DNA from: Campylobacter volucris
GTDB taxonomy: Bacteria; Campylobacterota; Campylobacteria; Campylobacterales; Campylobacteraceae
Assembly: GCF_008245045.1 (NCBI RefSeq)
Contig: NZ_CP043428.1
Coordinates: 1,178,001-1,242,000 of the forward strand
Length of the DNA stretch: 64,000 bases
Direction of reading: 5' to 3'
Part shown: piece by piece, positions 9,002 to 17,891 of the stretch
Layout: every line of letters begins with the position of its first letter
Numbering within the stretch: the stretch's first letter is position 1
The notes under the pieces: model-generated
What the model was told of the DNA's origin: nothing
Seen by the model: only the letters and a program-made list of their open reading frames with translations
Database searches by the model: none
Program-made: the position numbers and the translations under genes

Positions 9002-9665
9002 ATTTTTTACCTTCTATGATTAATAATTCATTATAGATAATTCCATTATTTTCGCAGCTAATTTTATGCAAATGTTCTAATACAAAATCATTTGCACTGT
9101 AAAGCTCTTTAGAGCTTAACTCATCATCACAACGCAACAATCCTACACCTGTGTAAATACCCTCTTTGATTTCTTGAAGATCAAATTTATGTTTATCAAA
9201 ACCAAAAGTGTTACTTCCTATAGTTGCTGAAATAAATTTGCCATTTGGTTTTAATTTTTTTATACTTTTTTTAAAAGTTGCCTTGGTTTTCTCTCTTTCA
9301 TTGCAACACCATGACAAATTTTCTATGATACAATCAAAACTCTCATCTTCAAATTCATCTAGCTTTTCAAAATAATCACCAATTTTTATATCTTTTACAA
9401 AGTTTAATAAATTTTCTTCTTTCATTCTTTTTAAAAATCTATCTACTCCATTTTGACTCCACTCTATACCGCTTACACTAAAACCTTCTCTTGCGCAAAA
9501 CCATAAATTTGCTCCTGTACCAAGTCCTAGTTCTAAAATATTAATATCTTTTCTATTAGAAACATTATAAAAATTTCTGGCTATAAAGCGTATCAAATAT
9601 TCACTTGGGTATTTACCCCATTCTTTATTTGCAAATATATTTTCCCAAAGTTTCGAATTATTCAT
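8991..9665 (-). CDS. SAM-dependent methyltransferase, copy A of a recombining pair
   Basis: This 224-residue class I methyltransferase has the SAM-binding motif INILELGLGTGANLWFC, followed by GIEWSQNG and an acidic FEDESFDCIIEN motif IV region. The first half is encoded by DNA identical to the upstream copy B (320 bases), whereas the second half (LSWCCNEREKTKATFKK onward) is clearly different. C. jejuni has a methyltransferase gene at the comparable place (Cj1325/1326), linked to modified legionaminic acid on flagellin; that link is inference here. It overlaps copy B by four bases and the acyltransferase-like gene by 11. Confidence 0.8.
   Translation of the reverse strand: MNNSKLWENIFANKEWGKYPSEYLIRFIARNFYNVSNRKDINILELGLGTGANLWFCAREGFSVSGIEWSQNGVDRFLKRMKEENLLNFVKDIKIGDYFEKLDEFEDESFDCIIENLSWCCNEREKTKATFKKSIKKLKPNGKFISATIGSNTFGFDKHKFDLQEIKEGIYTGVGLLRCDDELSSKELYSANDFVLEHLHKISCENNGIIYNELLIIEGKKFAV
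9330..9649. repeat. 320-bp perfect direct repeat, copy 1
   Basis: This stretch is identical base for base to 10004-10323 (offset 674). It codes for the SAM-binding N-terminal part of methyltransferase copy A. Flanking sequence diverges abruptly on both sides. Confidence 0.95.
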
Positions 9666-10384
9666 AATTTACTTCCTTCTATGATATAAAGCTCTTTTTC
9701 CACAATATCTTTTTCTTTTGAAATTAAAGTTTTAACACAATCAACTTTATAATTTGCTCCATTATACAATGATGTAATATCCTTATCATCACAATATCTA
9801 ATTTCTCCAGTAAAAGCATCAGGACCTTGAGTAGGCTTACAAGTATGATAAGCTAAATTTTCATCATGATAAAATCCAAGATTATTAAAACTTGGCGTTG
9901 CTGAAATAAATTTAGCTTTTGGTTTTAATTTTTTCATAACTTTTTCAATAATTTGTTTTGTTTTATCAAAATCATTATAAGCTAAAGAATAATTATCTAT
10001 AAAACAATCAAAACTCTCATCTTCAAATTCATCTAGCTTTTCAAAATAATCACCAATTTTTATATCTTTTACAAAGTTTAATAAATTTTCTTCTTTCATT
10101 CTTTTTAAAAATCTATCTACTCCATTTTGACTCCACTCTATACCGCTTACACTAAAACCTTCTCTTGCGCAAAACCATAAATTTGCTCCTGTACCAAGTC
10201 CTAGTTCTAAAATATTAATATCTTTTCTATTAGAAACATTATAAAAATTTCTGGCTATAAAGCGTATCAAATATTCACTTGGGTATTTACCCCATTCTTT
10301 ATTTGCAAATATATTTTCCCAAATTTGAGAGTTATCTCCTAAATTCTTTGAAATTTCAGAATTTAAAATAAATTTATTTTCCAC
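9662..10384 (-). CDS. SAM-dependent methyltransferase, copy B of a recombining pair
   Basis: This 240-residue class I methyltransferase has 20 private N-terminal residues, then shares with copy A the stretch from IWENIFANKEWGKYPS through ELGLGTGANLWF to FEDESFDC. After that it diverges (FIDNYSLAYNDFDKTKQ, ending YIIEGSKL). Both copies keep the SAM-binding glycine loop, so both may be active with different acceptors, since the C-terminal half normally shapes substrate choice. It lies directly downstream of legB, 27 bases away, with a GGAG-type ribosome-binding site. Confidence 0.8.
   Translation of the reverse strand: MENKFILNSEISKNLGDNSQIWENIFANKEWGKYPSEYLIRFIARNFYNVSNRKDINILELGLGTGANLWFCAREGFSVSGIEWSQNGVDRFLKRMKEENLLNFVKDIKIGDYFEKLDEFEDESFDCFIDNYSLAYNDFDKTKQIIEKVMKKLKPKAKFISATPSFNNLGFYHDENLAYHTCKPTQGPDAFTGEIRYCDDKDITSLYNGANYKVDCVKTLISKEKDIVEKELYIIEGSKL
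10004..10323. repeat. 320-bp perfect direct repeat, copy 2
   Basis: This is the second copy of the 320-bp identity block, inside methyltransferase copy B. Recombination between the two would delete 674 bases and leave one chimeric methyltransferase in frame. Confidence 0.95.
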
Positions 10385-10411
10385 AAATACTCCTTTTTTT
10401 AATTTGTATGT

Positions 10412-11419
10412 CTAAACATTATAAATATCGCTTTTATATTTTTTTAAATTTAAAGGATTGCTAAACCATTCTATAGTTTGACTTAAACCTTTTTCTATGT
10501 CATATTGAGGTATAAAATTAGTAAGATTTTTGATTTTACTATTATCACATCTAAGTCTAAAAACTTCACTATTTTCAGGTCTTATACGCTCATTTTCTAT
10601 GATAAATTCCACATTTGAATTCATAAGTTTTTTAATAAGCTCTAAAGTATCTTTAATACTAATTTCATAATTTGAGCCTATATTTACCACCTCGCCTATG
10701 GCATTTTTACATTGAGCTAGCTCTAAAAATCCCGCACAAGTATCTTTTACATAGTTAAAATCTCTAGTAGGCGTTACATCTCCAAGCTTGATCTGTTTAG
10801 CCCCATTTGCAATTTGCGTGATGATAGTAGGTATAACCGCTCTTGCACTTTGTCTTGGACCATAAGTGTTAAAGGGTCTTGCTATAGTTAGTGGAAGATT
10901 AAAAGCATTATAAAAACTCATCGCCATTGCATCAGCACCTATTTTACTAGCTGAATAAGGACTTTGTGCTTGCAAAGGATGCTTTTCATCAATAGGCACA
11001 TACAAGCCAGTGCCATAAACCTCACTCGTGCTTGTATGGATGATGCGTTTTACATTATTTTCAAGCGCACCTTGACATATGTTTAAAGTCCCATTGATAT
11101 TAACTTCCACATAAGATGAAGGAGCGATGTAAGAAAATGGTATAGCAATCAAAGCAGCCAAATGAAAAATGATTTCTACATCTTTAGTGATATTTTTACA
11201 AAAAAATGGATCTCGAATATCCCCACAAACTACTTCAATATCTTTTAAACACTTGATATCTTCAAGCCATCCCCAATGATTAAAAGAATTATACTGGCTT
11301 AAAGCTCTAATCTCATATCCATAAAATGACGACTCTTGCATTTTGCTTTGCTCATAAAGCATTTCAACCAAATGCGAACCTATAAAACCATCTGCACCTG
11401 TGATTAATATCTTTTTCAT
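10412..11419 (-). CDS. legB: Nucleotide-sugar 4,6-dehydratase (LegB type)
   Basis: This 335-residue extended SDR begins with the NAD loop ILITGADGFIGSHLVE. It has HLAALIAIPFSYIAP, the catalytic triad region TSTSEVYGTG and YSASKIGAD (YxxxK), then RPFNTYGPRQSARAVIPT. This matches the C. jejuni LegB (Cj1319) class, which forms the 4-keto-6-deoxy intermediate in CMP-legionaminic acid synthesis. It is the first gene of the minus-strand operon, with a promoter-like element about 25 bases upstream. No legC-type aminotransferase or legH acetyltransferase follows it in the window. Confidence 0.85.
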   Translation of the reverse strand: MKKILITGADGFIGSHLVEMLYEQSKMQESSFYGYEIRALSQYNSFNHWGWLEDIKCLKDIEVVCGDIRDPFFCKNITKDVEIIFHLAALIAIPFSYIAPSSYVEVNINGTLNICQGALENNVKRIIHTSTSEVYGTGLYVPIDEKHPLQAQSPYSASKIGADAMAMSFYNAFNLPLTIARPFNTYGPRQSARAVIPTIITQIANGAKQIKLGDVTPTRDFNYVKDTCAGFLELAQCKNAIGEVVNIGSNYEISIKDTLELIKKLMNSNVEFIIENERIRPENSEVFRLRCDNSKIKNLTNFIPQYDIEKGLSQTIEWFSNPLNLKKYKSDIYNV

Positions 11420-11443
11420 GATTTTTCTTTAATTTTTTGTGTA

Positions 11444-11452
11444 ATGATAGCA
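11444..11452 (-). promoter_or_regulatory. Candidate extended -10 promoter for the leg/ptm operon
   Basis: On the minus strand the gap upstream of legB reads TGCTATCAT, an extended -10 element (TGn TATCAT) about 25 bases before the ATG. Campylobacter sigma-70 promoters often lack a -35 box. This is the only good candidate in the 84-base gap. Confidence 0.5.
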
Positions 11453-11503
11453 TTTATATGAAAAATTTCGATACAACAACATAAACTATCAAAATTTTCA
11501 TAG

Positions 11504-12607
11504 TTAATACAATGTGAAAATTGATTTTATTTTTTTCAATTTATTTTTAATTCTCATTCTAAAATCATATATGCTTTTAGCAATCTTAAATTCTTTTTTT
11601 CTTTGATAACTTATTTGAGTATTTTTATAACTAAGAATATCTACCATAAAATGCAAAATATTTTCAAAATCTTCTTTATCTAATGATTTTACATTGTAAT
11701 TTTCTACATAATCTTCATTATATTTTTGTACAAATAATGATTTTTTATTTGGAAAAAAATGTTTTCTCACATACTCATTGGAATTAAGAAAATAATTATA
11801 ATATAATTTATAAATTTCTTTAGGAGGGTAAAGTTTTAAAGATTTTTTATCAGATTTTGCAAAATATTTATCTACAAACATCAGTATATCCTCGTACCTA
11901 GTTAAACAATCATCTTTCCATATATTATAATGATTAAATGTTTTTACAATTTCCATTCCTAAAATATTCAATGATTTATTACTATTTTGAGGAATTTTAA
12001 ATTTATCATCCCATTTTATATTAAGCGTATGTAAAAAATCTTTTAACAAATCATTATCAACGAAACTATCTTTTTCAAAAATTTTAACAATTAAATTTTC
12101 TTTTCCAAAAATTTTTTCATATCTTTTAAGCGTTTTTTTATAATTACACAAGTCTAATGCTTTCTTATTATTCCATGGTTCTAAAAATAAAAAATCACTA
12201 TAATGATCATCTTTTATAGCTTGCGATGACATAGAAAGATATAAATCTAAAGGATTTCTTAAATATATTAATATATAAACCTTTGAAAATCCCAAATCAT
12301 ATAAAAAATTTTTCATATCTTTTATTAATTTAATATTATTTAATTTCCATTGTATATTCTCAGCAGAAATTAATACATTCTCTATATTATGCTTAAAAAG
12401 TTCTTTTTGAAATTTTTTAATTACTTTTGTTTTGTTATTTTGCATAATATTAATGAATACATTATGGTCATTCAATATACTTCCATTTTTAATAGAAATA
12501 GGATATAAAAAATTTTTATTTATCAACAACTCTCTATTTACAAAGAAAAAATCTTGTATAGTAGAGGTGCCTGTCTTCATCACACCTATATGCAAATATA
12601 AATTCAC
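11504..12607 (-). CDS. Sulfotransferase-like protein
   Basis: This 367-residue protein begins YLHIGVMKTGTSTIQDFF, which matches the 5'-phosphosulfate-binding loop (KTGTT/S) of PAPS-dependent sulfotransferases. YILIYLRNPLDLYLSMSSQ fits the 3'-phosphate-binding motif with R and S at the expected spacing. The C-terminal half is basic and AT-rich. It lies between the leg operon and the LOS glycosyltransferases, divergent from the next gene. A sulfated glycan is the simplest inference. No PAPS-synthesis genes are in the window. Loss of activity, or use of another nucleotide donor, is possible. Confidence 0.65.
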   Translation of the reverse strand: MNLYLHIGVMKTGTSTIQDFFFVNRELLINKNFLYPISIKNGSILNDHNVFINIMQNNKTKVIKKFQKELFKHNIENVLISAENIQWKLNNIKLIKDMKNFLYDLGFSKVYILIYLRNPLDLYLSMSSQAIKDDHYSDFLFLEPWNNKKALDLCNYKKTLKRYEKIFGKENLIVKIFEKDSFVDNDLLKDFLHTLNIKWDDKFKIPQNSNKSLNILGMEIVKTFNHYNIWKDDCLTRYEDILMFVDKYFAKSDKKSLKLYPPKEIYKLYYNYFLNSNEYVRKHFFPNKKSLFVQKYNEDYVENYNVKSLDKEDFENILHFMVDILSYKNTQISYQRKKEFKIAKSIYDFRMRIKNKLKKIKSIFTLY

Positions 12608-12645
12608 TTTTTTCCTTAATTTATTAATTTTTAAAAGATTGTTAA

Positions 12646-12651
12646 TATAAT
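12646..12651 (+). promoter_or_regulatory. Candidate -10 box for the glycosyltransferase operon
   Basis: A perfect TATAAT lies 25 bases before the ATG at 12676, in the divergent gap with the sulfotransferase-like gene. An AAGGA ribosome-binding site follows. Confidence 0.5.
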
Positions 12652-12675
12652 TATACTAAAAATAAGGACAAAATA

Positions 12676-13599
12676 ATGTCACAAATTTCAATAATACTTC
12701 CAACTTATAATGTAGAAAAATATATAGCTAGGGCATTAGATAGCTGTATAAATCAAACCTTTAAAAATATAGAAATTATAGTAGTAGATGATTGTGGAAG
12801 TGATAAAAGTATAGATATAGCTAAAGAATATGCTAGCAAAGATGAAAGAATTAAAATCATACATAATAAAGAAAATTTAAAATTACTAAGAGCTAGATAT
12901 GAAGGAGTAAAAGTGGCAAATTCTCCTTATATAATGTTTTTAGATCCAGATGATTATCTAGAACTTAATGCTTGTGAAGAATGTGTAAAAATACTACATG
13001 AAAATAGTGACATAGATTTAATATGTTTTAATTATCGTAAAATTTACAAAAATATGAAATTTGATGATGTATATTATTCAAAATGTTTTTACTCATTAAA
13101 AAACTTTTACGCGTTTTTGTTTTTAAAATATCCTTATATACAATGGAGTATTTGGGGTAAAGTTTTAAAGAAAGAAATATACTTAAAAACAATCAAATAT
13201 TTAGATCTTAATAATGATGAAAAAATAAATATTGCGGAAGATGTTTTAGTATATCTATTCTATTTAATGCAAACTACAAAAATCAAAACAATAAATAATA
13301 TTCTAATAAACTATTTCATCAGAGATACATCATTAGCCAATGGAAATAATTCCGAACAATTGCTATATATTATTCAAGGACATAAAGATATTATTTTAAA
13401 ACTAGAAAATTTAAATAAATCAATCTTTTTTGATAGCAAAATAAATAAAAAATTATATAATTATTTCATTTATATTCTAAAAAAAGAAATGTACCAATAT
13501 TATTTTAATTATCTCAAAACAACTAAGCAATATAAAATACATCATAGTATTTTAAAAAAAATTTTAAAATTTAAATACTATTTTTGGAGAAAATTTTAA
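12676..13599 (+). CDS. Glycosyltransferase family 2 (paralogue A)
   Basis: This 307-residue GT2 has the N-terminal GT-A fold ISIILPTYNVEKYIARALDSC, a VVDDCGSDKS nucleotide loop and the DxD-type metal site FLDPDDYLELNACEEC (about residues 92-107). The second half contains WSIWGKVLKKEIY and AEDVLVYLFYL, the usual acidic acceptor region. Its first third is about 85-90% identical to the next gene, while the C-terminal halves differ. The AAGGA ribosome-binding site and ATG are clear. It probably adds a variable outer LOS sugar, which is inferred from position. Confidence 0.8.
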   Translation: MSQISIILPTYNVEKYIARALDSCINQTFKNIEIIVVDDCGSDKSIDIAKEYASKDERIKIIHNKENLKLLRARYEGVKVANSPYIMFLDPDDYLELNACEECVKILHENSDIDLICFNYRKIYKNMKFDDVYYSKCFYSLKNFYAFLFLKYPYIQWSIWGKVLKKEIYLKTIKYLDLNNDEKINIAEDVLVYLFYLMQTTKIKTINNILINYFIRDTSLANGNNSEQLLYIIQGHKDIILKLENLNKSIFFDSKINKKLYNYFIYILKKEMYQYYFNYLKTTKQYKIHHSILKKILKFKYYFWRKF

Positions 13600-14526
13600 A
13601 TGAGTCAAATTTCTATCATACTTCCAACTTATAATGTAGAAAAATATATAGCTAGAGCATTAGATAGTTGTATAAAACAAAGTTTTAAAGATATAGAAAT
13701 AATTATAGTAGATGATTTTGGAAATGATAAAAGCATAGATATAGCTAAAGAATATGCTAGCAAAGATGAAAGAATTAAAATCATACACAATGATAAAAAT
13801 TTAGGCACTTTTGCAAGCAGAAATATAGGTGTGTTAAATTCAAACTCACCTTATATAATGTTTTTAGATCCTGATGATTATTTGGAACTTAATGCTTGTG
13901 AAGAATGTGAAAAATATTTTAATAGCGGTTTTGATTTTATATGGTTTAATCTCAAATATGATAATAAATTGCAGGAAAAAACTTTAGATGATCTTTTTTT
14001 AAAATATGAGGAATATATAAAATATGTAATAATAGAAAATATACCATATTTATGGAATCTTTGTTCAAAATTAATAAAAAAAGACATTTATATAAATGTC
14101 TTAAATACAATAAAAAATCCTTATATAAAATTAAGAATGGCCGAAGATGCCTTAATGTATTATTTTATAGTTTTAAATTCTAAAAATATAAAAACTAGTT
14201 CAAAAACAATATATAATTATATGAGCAACAATACAAGTGCAACACAAACTAAAAACTTATATCTAATAAAACAGAATATTAACGATGAAAAGATTATAAT
14301 TTCACTTATATTGGATTATTTAAAACATCATGCTTTAGATAATACTACTTATATTTTTTCAAAATATATATTATATAGATTATATATATCAAATATTGGA
14401 AAAAAGATAGAATTTCATAGAAAAACAAATTATATTTTATATAAGTTTGTATATAAGTTTTTATATAAAAATAAAAAATTGTTTTTTAAAATAAAATGTT
14501 TTTTACTTAAGAAGAATTTTTTATAA
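13600..14526 (+). CDS. Glycosyltransferase family 2 (paralogue B)
   Basis: This 308-residue GT2 starts on the base right after the stop of paralogue A, with GGAGA as ribosome-binding site inside that gene. It shares ISIILPTYNVEKYIARALDSC and FLDPDDYLELNACEEC with paralogue A. After about residue 105 it is different (WFNLKYDNKLQEK, then LRMAEDALMYYFIVL, where the ED is conserved). The shared head and divergent tail suggest duplication followed by tail replacement or gene conversion. The acceptor is unknown; an outer LOS sugar is likely. Confidence 0.8.
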   Translation: MSQISIILPTYNVEKYIARALDSCIKQSFKDIEIIIVDDFGNDKSIDIAKEYASKDERIKIIHNDKNLGTFASRNIGVLNSNSPYIMFLDPDDYLELNACEECEKYFNSGFDFIWFNLKYDNKLQEKTLDDLFLKYEEYIKYVIIENIPYLWNLCSKLIKKDIYINVLNTIKNPYIKLRMAEDALMYYFIVLNSKNIKTSSKTIYNYMSNNTSATQTKNLYLIKQNINDEKIIISLILDYLKHHALDNTTYIFSKYILYRLYISNIGKKIEFHRKTNYILYKFVYKFLYKNKKLFFKIKCFLLKKNFL

Positions 14527-14544
14527 AACAAAAAGAAAGTATAT

Positions 14545-16740
14545 ATGAACAATCCTTTAATTACAATTATTATACCAATTTATAATGTAGCACCATATTT
14601 AAGAGAATGTTTAGACAGCGTAATCAACCAAACATATAAAAATTTAGATATTATTTTAGTAGATGATGCAAGTACAGATGAGAGTTTAAATATAGCTTTA
14701 GAATATTTAAATAAAGATGAAAGAATATTTTTAATTTCTAAAAGAAATGGTGGTTTAAGCTCAGCTAGAAATACAGGATTAGAATTTATAAAAGGAGCTA
14801 AACTTAGAGCTTTTTTTGAAGATAATAATGAAGAAGATATAATCTCTTTTACTTCAACTCATACTTTTGAAAAAAATACAAAGATATTAAAAAAAGAAGA
14901 TATAAAATTAAATTTTGTGCAAATCCAAAAAAGATACATAAAAACAAACTTAGAAAATATAAATGATTTTATAATCCAAGAACTACCAAATACTATTATA
15001 CATTTTTTAGATAGTGATGATTATTTATTACAAGATTGTATAGAACTTTGCGTAAAAGAGATGATTGAGAAAGATTTAGATATTTGTGCGCATAATTTTG
15101 AAAAATTTCCAAAACAACATTTTAATAACACTTCATGTTTTAACGAGACATTTTTTGCAGATAAAGCTATTAAAATTCTTATAAAAAACAATCTATATAA
15201 TTTTGCTTTTGCTTGGTACGGTTCTTTTAAAGTTCATATTTTAAATCAATACAATCTTCGTTTCACTCATGGAATTTATCATGAAGATCATGATTTTGGA
15301 ACGATACTATTTTGCTTAGCTGGTAGTATATTTTATATAAAAAAACCTCTAATGATTTATAGAATTAGAGAAAATTCTATAACAAATTTTAATAAGAATA
15401 AATTTCCAAAACAACTACCAAAAAATCTTAATATTTTACAGCCGTATTTTAGTAGCTATGAATATTTAAGAGAATATTTTCGATCATATTGTTTTTGTCT
15501 TATTGCCTTAAATATTTACAATTTTTATATTAAAACAAACAATCTCGATTCTAAAGAAAAAAAATTTTTGAAAAAAACTTGCAATAGATATAATTATCTT
15601 TATATTGAAAAATATTATCCCAAAGATTATTTGGGTTTCATAAAATTACTGAAATTAAATGGCTATAAAAATTTATTTTTGACCAAAATATATACTGATA
15701 TAAGATTTATTTTAAGACAACCTAAAAAGATTAATTTATTTTTGACAAATAAAATAACAAATAAAATATATTTTTACAATAGCTTTACAAAAAATATAAG
15801 TCAACTAATACCCATTAAATCATTAAGAAGAAAAGTAAGAAATCATATAGCATATAAAATGGAACATCCAAAAGTTTCAAGTTATTTGCAAATAAATTAT
15901 ATAAATCCTTTTATAAAAGGAGAAATTCCGCAATTTTCTTTTGAAAAAAAATACCATTTTAAAAATGATAAAATCATTTGGCAATTTTGGTACCAAGGTA
16001 AAGATCAAACTTCTTTAGCTATACAAAAATGTTTTAAGTCTATACAAAAACATATGGGGGATGAATACACAATCATTATACTAGATAAAGACACTATAAA
16101 AGATTATCTTGATTTTCCGCTAATTATAGAAGAAAAATTAAAAAATAACTTTTTTGGAGAAAAAACTATAACCTTTTTTTCAGATCTTTTAAGGGTTAGT
16201 TTGCTTGCAACATATGGTGGAATTTGGTGTGATGCAAATATTTTTTTAAGCGAGAAAATTCCACAAGAATTATGTAAAGAGGATTTTTTTGCTTTTGAAA
16301 GATCAAAAATGAAACCGAGTAAAGAAAGATTAGATAAATTAGTAAAAAGCGGGTATTTTTCTTATGGATATTTTAATTGGAATGAAGATTTTAAAGTTAA
16401 AATTTTAAATAGCTTTCTTATTTCAAAACCAAATAGTAAAAATACGCAAGCAATGAAAGATATATTAATGTATTATTGGCTAAATGAGCATGATAAAAGT
16501 AATTTTTATTATTTTACTTTTCAAATTATTTTCGAACTTTTAAAAAACTATAACTACACCAATAAAACTTATAAAGATATGAGTGATATAGAATGTCATT
16601 TATTGCAATTTTATGCAAAGGAAAAATTTGATGAAAATTTATGGAAAAGCATTCAAAATCAAAGCTTTTTACATAAACTAACACATTTTAGAACCATAAA
16701 AAAAGATTCTATGATAGATAAAGTTATATTACAAAGCTAA
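14545..16740 (+). CDS. Two-domain glycosyltransferase: GT2 plus capsular-polysaccharide-synthesis (GT32-like) domain
   Basis: This 731-residue protein joins two catalytic modules. Residues 1 to about 330 are GT2: ITIIIPIYNVAPYLREC, then GGLSSARNTGLEF, a long insertion, and IIHFLDSDDYLLQD. Residues from about 470 onward form a Caps_synth/GT32-like domain: KIIWQFWYQGKDQTSLA, a FFSDLLRVSLLATYGGIWCDANIFL core, and a YFTFQIIFELL helix. The usual DxD there reads CDAN. The stop overlaps the convergent glycosyltransferase stop by four bases. It probably adds two sugars in sequence to LOS; the linkage is unknown. Confidence 0.75.
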   Translation: MNNPLITIIIPIYNVAPYLRECLDSVINQTYKNLDIILVDDASTDESLNIALEYLNKDERIFLISKRNGGLSSARNTGLEFIKGAKLRAFFEDNNEEDIISFTSTHTFEKNTKILKKEDIKLNFVQIQKRYIKTNLENINDFIIQELPNTIIHFLDSDDYLLQDCIELCVKEMIEKDLDICAHNFEKFPKQHFNNTSCFNETFFADKAIKILIKNNLYNFAFAWYGSFKVHILNQYNLRFTHGIYHEDHDFGTILFCLAGSIFYIKKPLMIYRIRENSITNFNKNKFPKQLPKNLNILQPYFSSYEYLREYFRSYCFCLIALNIYNFYIKTNNLDSKEKKFLKKTCNRYNYLYIEKYYPKDYLGFIKLLKLNGYKNLFLTKIYTDIRFILRQPKKINLFLTNKITNKIYFYNSFTKNISQLIPIKSLRRKVRNHIAYKMEHPKVSSYLQINYINPFIKGEIPQFSFEKKYHFKNDKIIWQFWYQGKDQTSLAIQKCFKSIQKHMGDEYTIIILDKDTIKDYLDFPLIIEEKLKNNFFGEKTITFFSDLLRVSLLATYGGIWCDANIFLSEKIPQELCKEDFFAFERSKMKPSKERLDKLVKSGYFSYGYFNWNEDFKVKILNSFLISKPNSKNTQAMKDILMYYWLNEHDKSNFYYFTFQIIFELLKNYNYTNKTYKDMSDIECHLLQFYAKEKFDENLWKSIQNQSFLHKLTHFRTIKKDSMIDKVILQS

Positions 16741-17891
16741 CGAAATATTTTAGAAATTTTTTGCCAAAATTTCCAAATATCATAAGGAAGCTTTGTTTGT
16801 ATAAAAGGCTTGATTAAGACTAATTTTTCTTTTAAATTTAAAGGATCATTTTTAAATTTTTTAATCATCAAAGCTTTTTTGGCATAAAATGGTAAAAATA
16901 CTTCTTTAATTGCTTGTGCATTTTCATCATTTTGTGTTTTAAAAAATTCTATTAAAGCTAAGGCCGTGATCATCCTACTAGCGGCTTTAAGATACTCTTT
17001 TGTTTCTTTTGCATTTTCATCAAAAGCTATATAAATATCTTGAAAATAATACACCACATTTTCTTTTGTAATTTTTTTATCGTGATTTGATATACTATTT
17101 GCTCTTAAACGACATAAATATAATTTTTGTGGCAAAACATAAATTTTATCAGCTCTAGCAAACAAAATCATTCCAAAATGTATATCTTCATTGATGATTT
17201 TATTAATAAATTTAAGCTTGATAGATTTTAAAAAATTAAAATTTATCATACCTCCCCAGCTAAAAGAAATATCCCTAGATCCTATTTTTAAAGCTTTCAT
17301 GGCATATTCTTTTGGAGTGATTGCGCATTCTTCTTTAAAATCAAAAATTTCCATTCTTGTTTTTTGGTGTTTATCTTTTATATTATCCTCATAAATGCAA
17401 TCATGATCAAACCAAAGCACATCTACATTTGACATTTTCTTTACACACTCATCAATGCAATCTAACTTCCAAAAATTATCACTATCTAAAAATATTATAT
17501 AGTCTATATTTGGAATTTCTAAAGCATTATTTTTAATAGCATTTTGATTTTTATAAATTTTTTTAACTTTTTGCAGATTATGATTTGTAATTTCAAAAAT
17601 CCCAAAATCATCTTCTTTACCAATAAAAGACAAATCATATTCTTTATAAAAAAACTCAATTCCTGTATTTCTAGCTGAACTTAAACCTCCATTTTCTTTA
17701 TCAAAAAGAGTTATTCTTTCATCTTTTAAAGTATATTCTTTTGCAATATTAAGTGAATTCTCATCAGTGCTTCCATCATTTACGAGTATAATTTGTAAAT
17801 TTTTATAAGTTTGATTTATTACACTATCTAAACATTCTTTTAAATATTTTTGAACATTGTATATAGGGATTACTACACCGACTAGTTTCAT
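16737..17891 (-). CDS. Glycosyltransferase family 2 (LOS, Cj1136-like)
   Basis: This 384-residue GT2 begins MKLVGVVIPIYNVQKYLKEC and carries VNDGSTDENSLNIAKEY, GGLSSARNTGIEF, the metal site IIFLDSDNFWKLD, and NEDIHFGMILFARADKIY in the acceptor half. I chose the ATG at 17891 because a strong GGGAGA site lies just upstream and it makes an ATGA overlap with the lgtF stop; an upstream ATG at 17903 has no such site. Position next to lgtF corresponds to the C. jejuni LOS galactosyltransferase Cj1136, which suggests an inner-outer core sugar. Confidence 0.75.
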   Translation of the reverse strand: MKLVGVVIPIYNVQKYLKECLDSVINQTYKNLQIILVNDGSTDENSLNIAKEYTLKDERITLFDKENGGLSSARNTGIEFFYKEYDLSFIGKEDDFGIFEITNHNLQKVKKIYKNQNAIKNNALEIPNIDYIIFLDSDNFWKLDCIDECVKKMSNVDVLWFDHDCIYEDNIKDKHQKTRMEIFDFKEECAITPKEYAMKALKIGSRDISFSWGGMINFNFLKSIKLKFINKIINEDIHFGMILFARADKIYVLPQKLYLCRLRANSISNHDKKITKENVVYYFQDIYIAFDENAKETKEYLKAASRMITALALIEFFKTQNDENAQAIKEVFLPFYAKKALMIKKFKNDPLNLKEKLVLIKPFIQTKLPYDIWKFWQKISKIFR

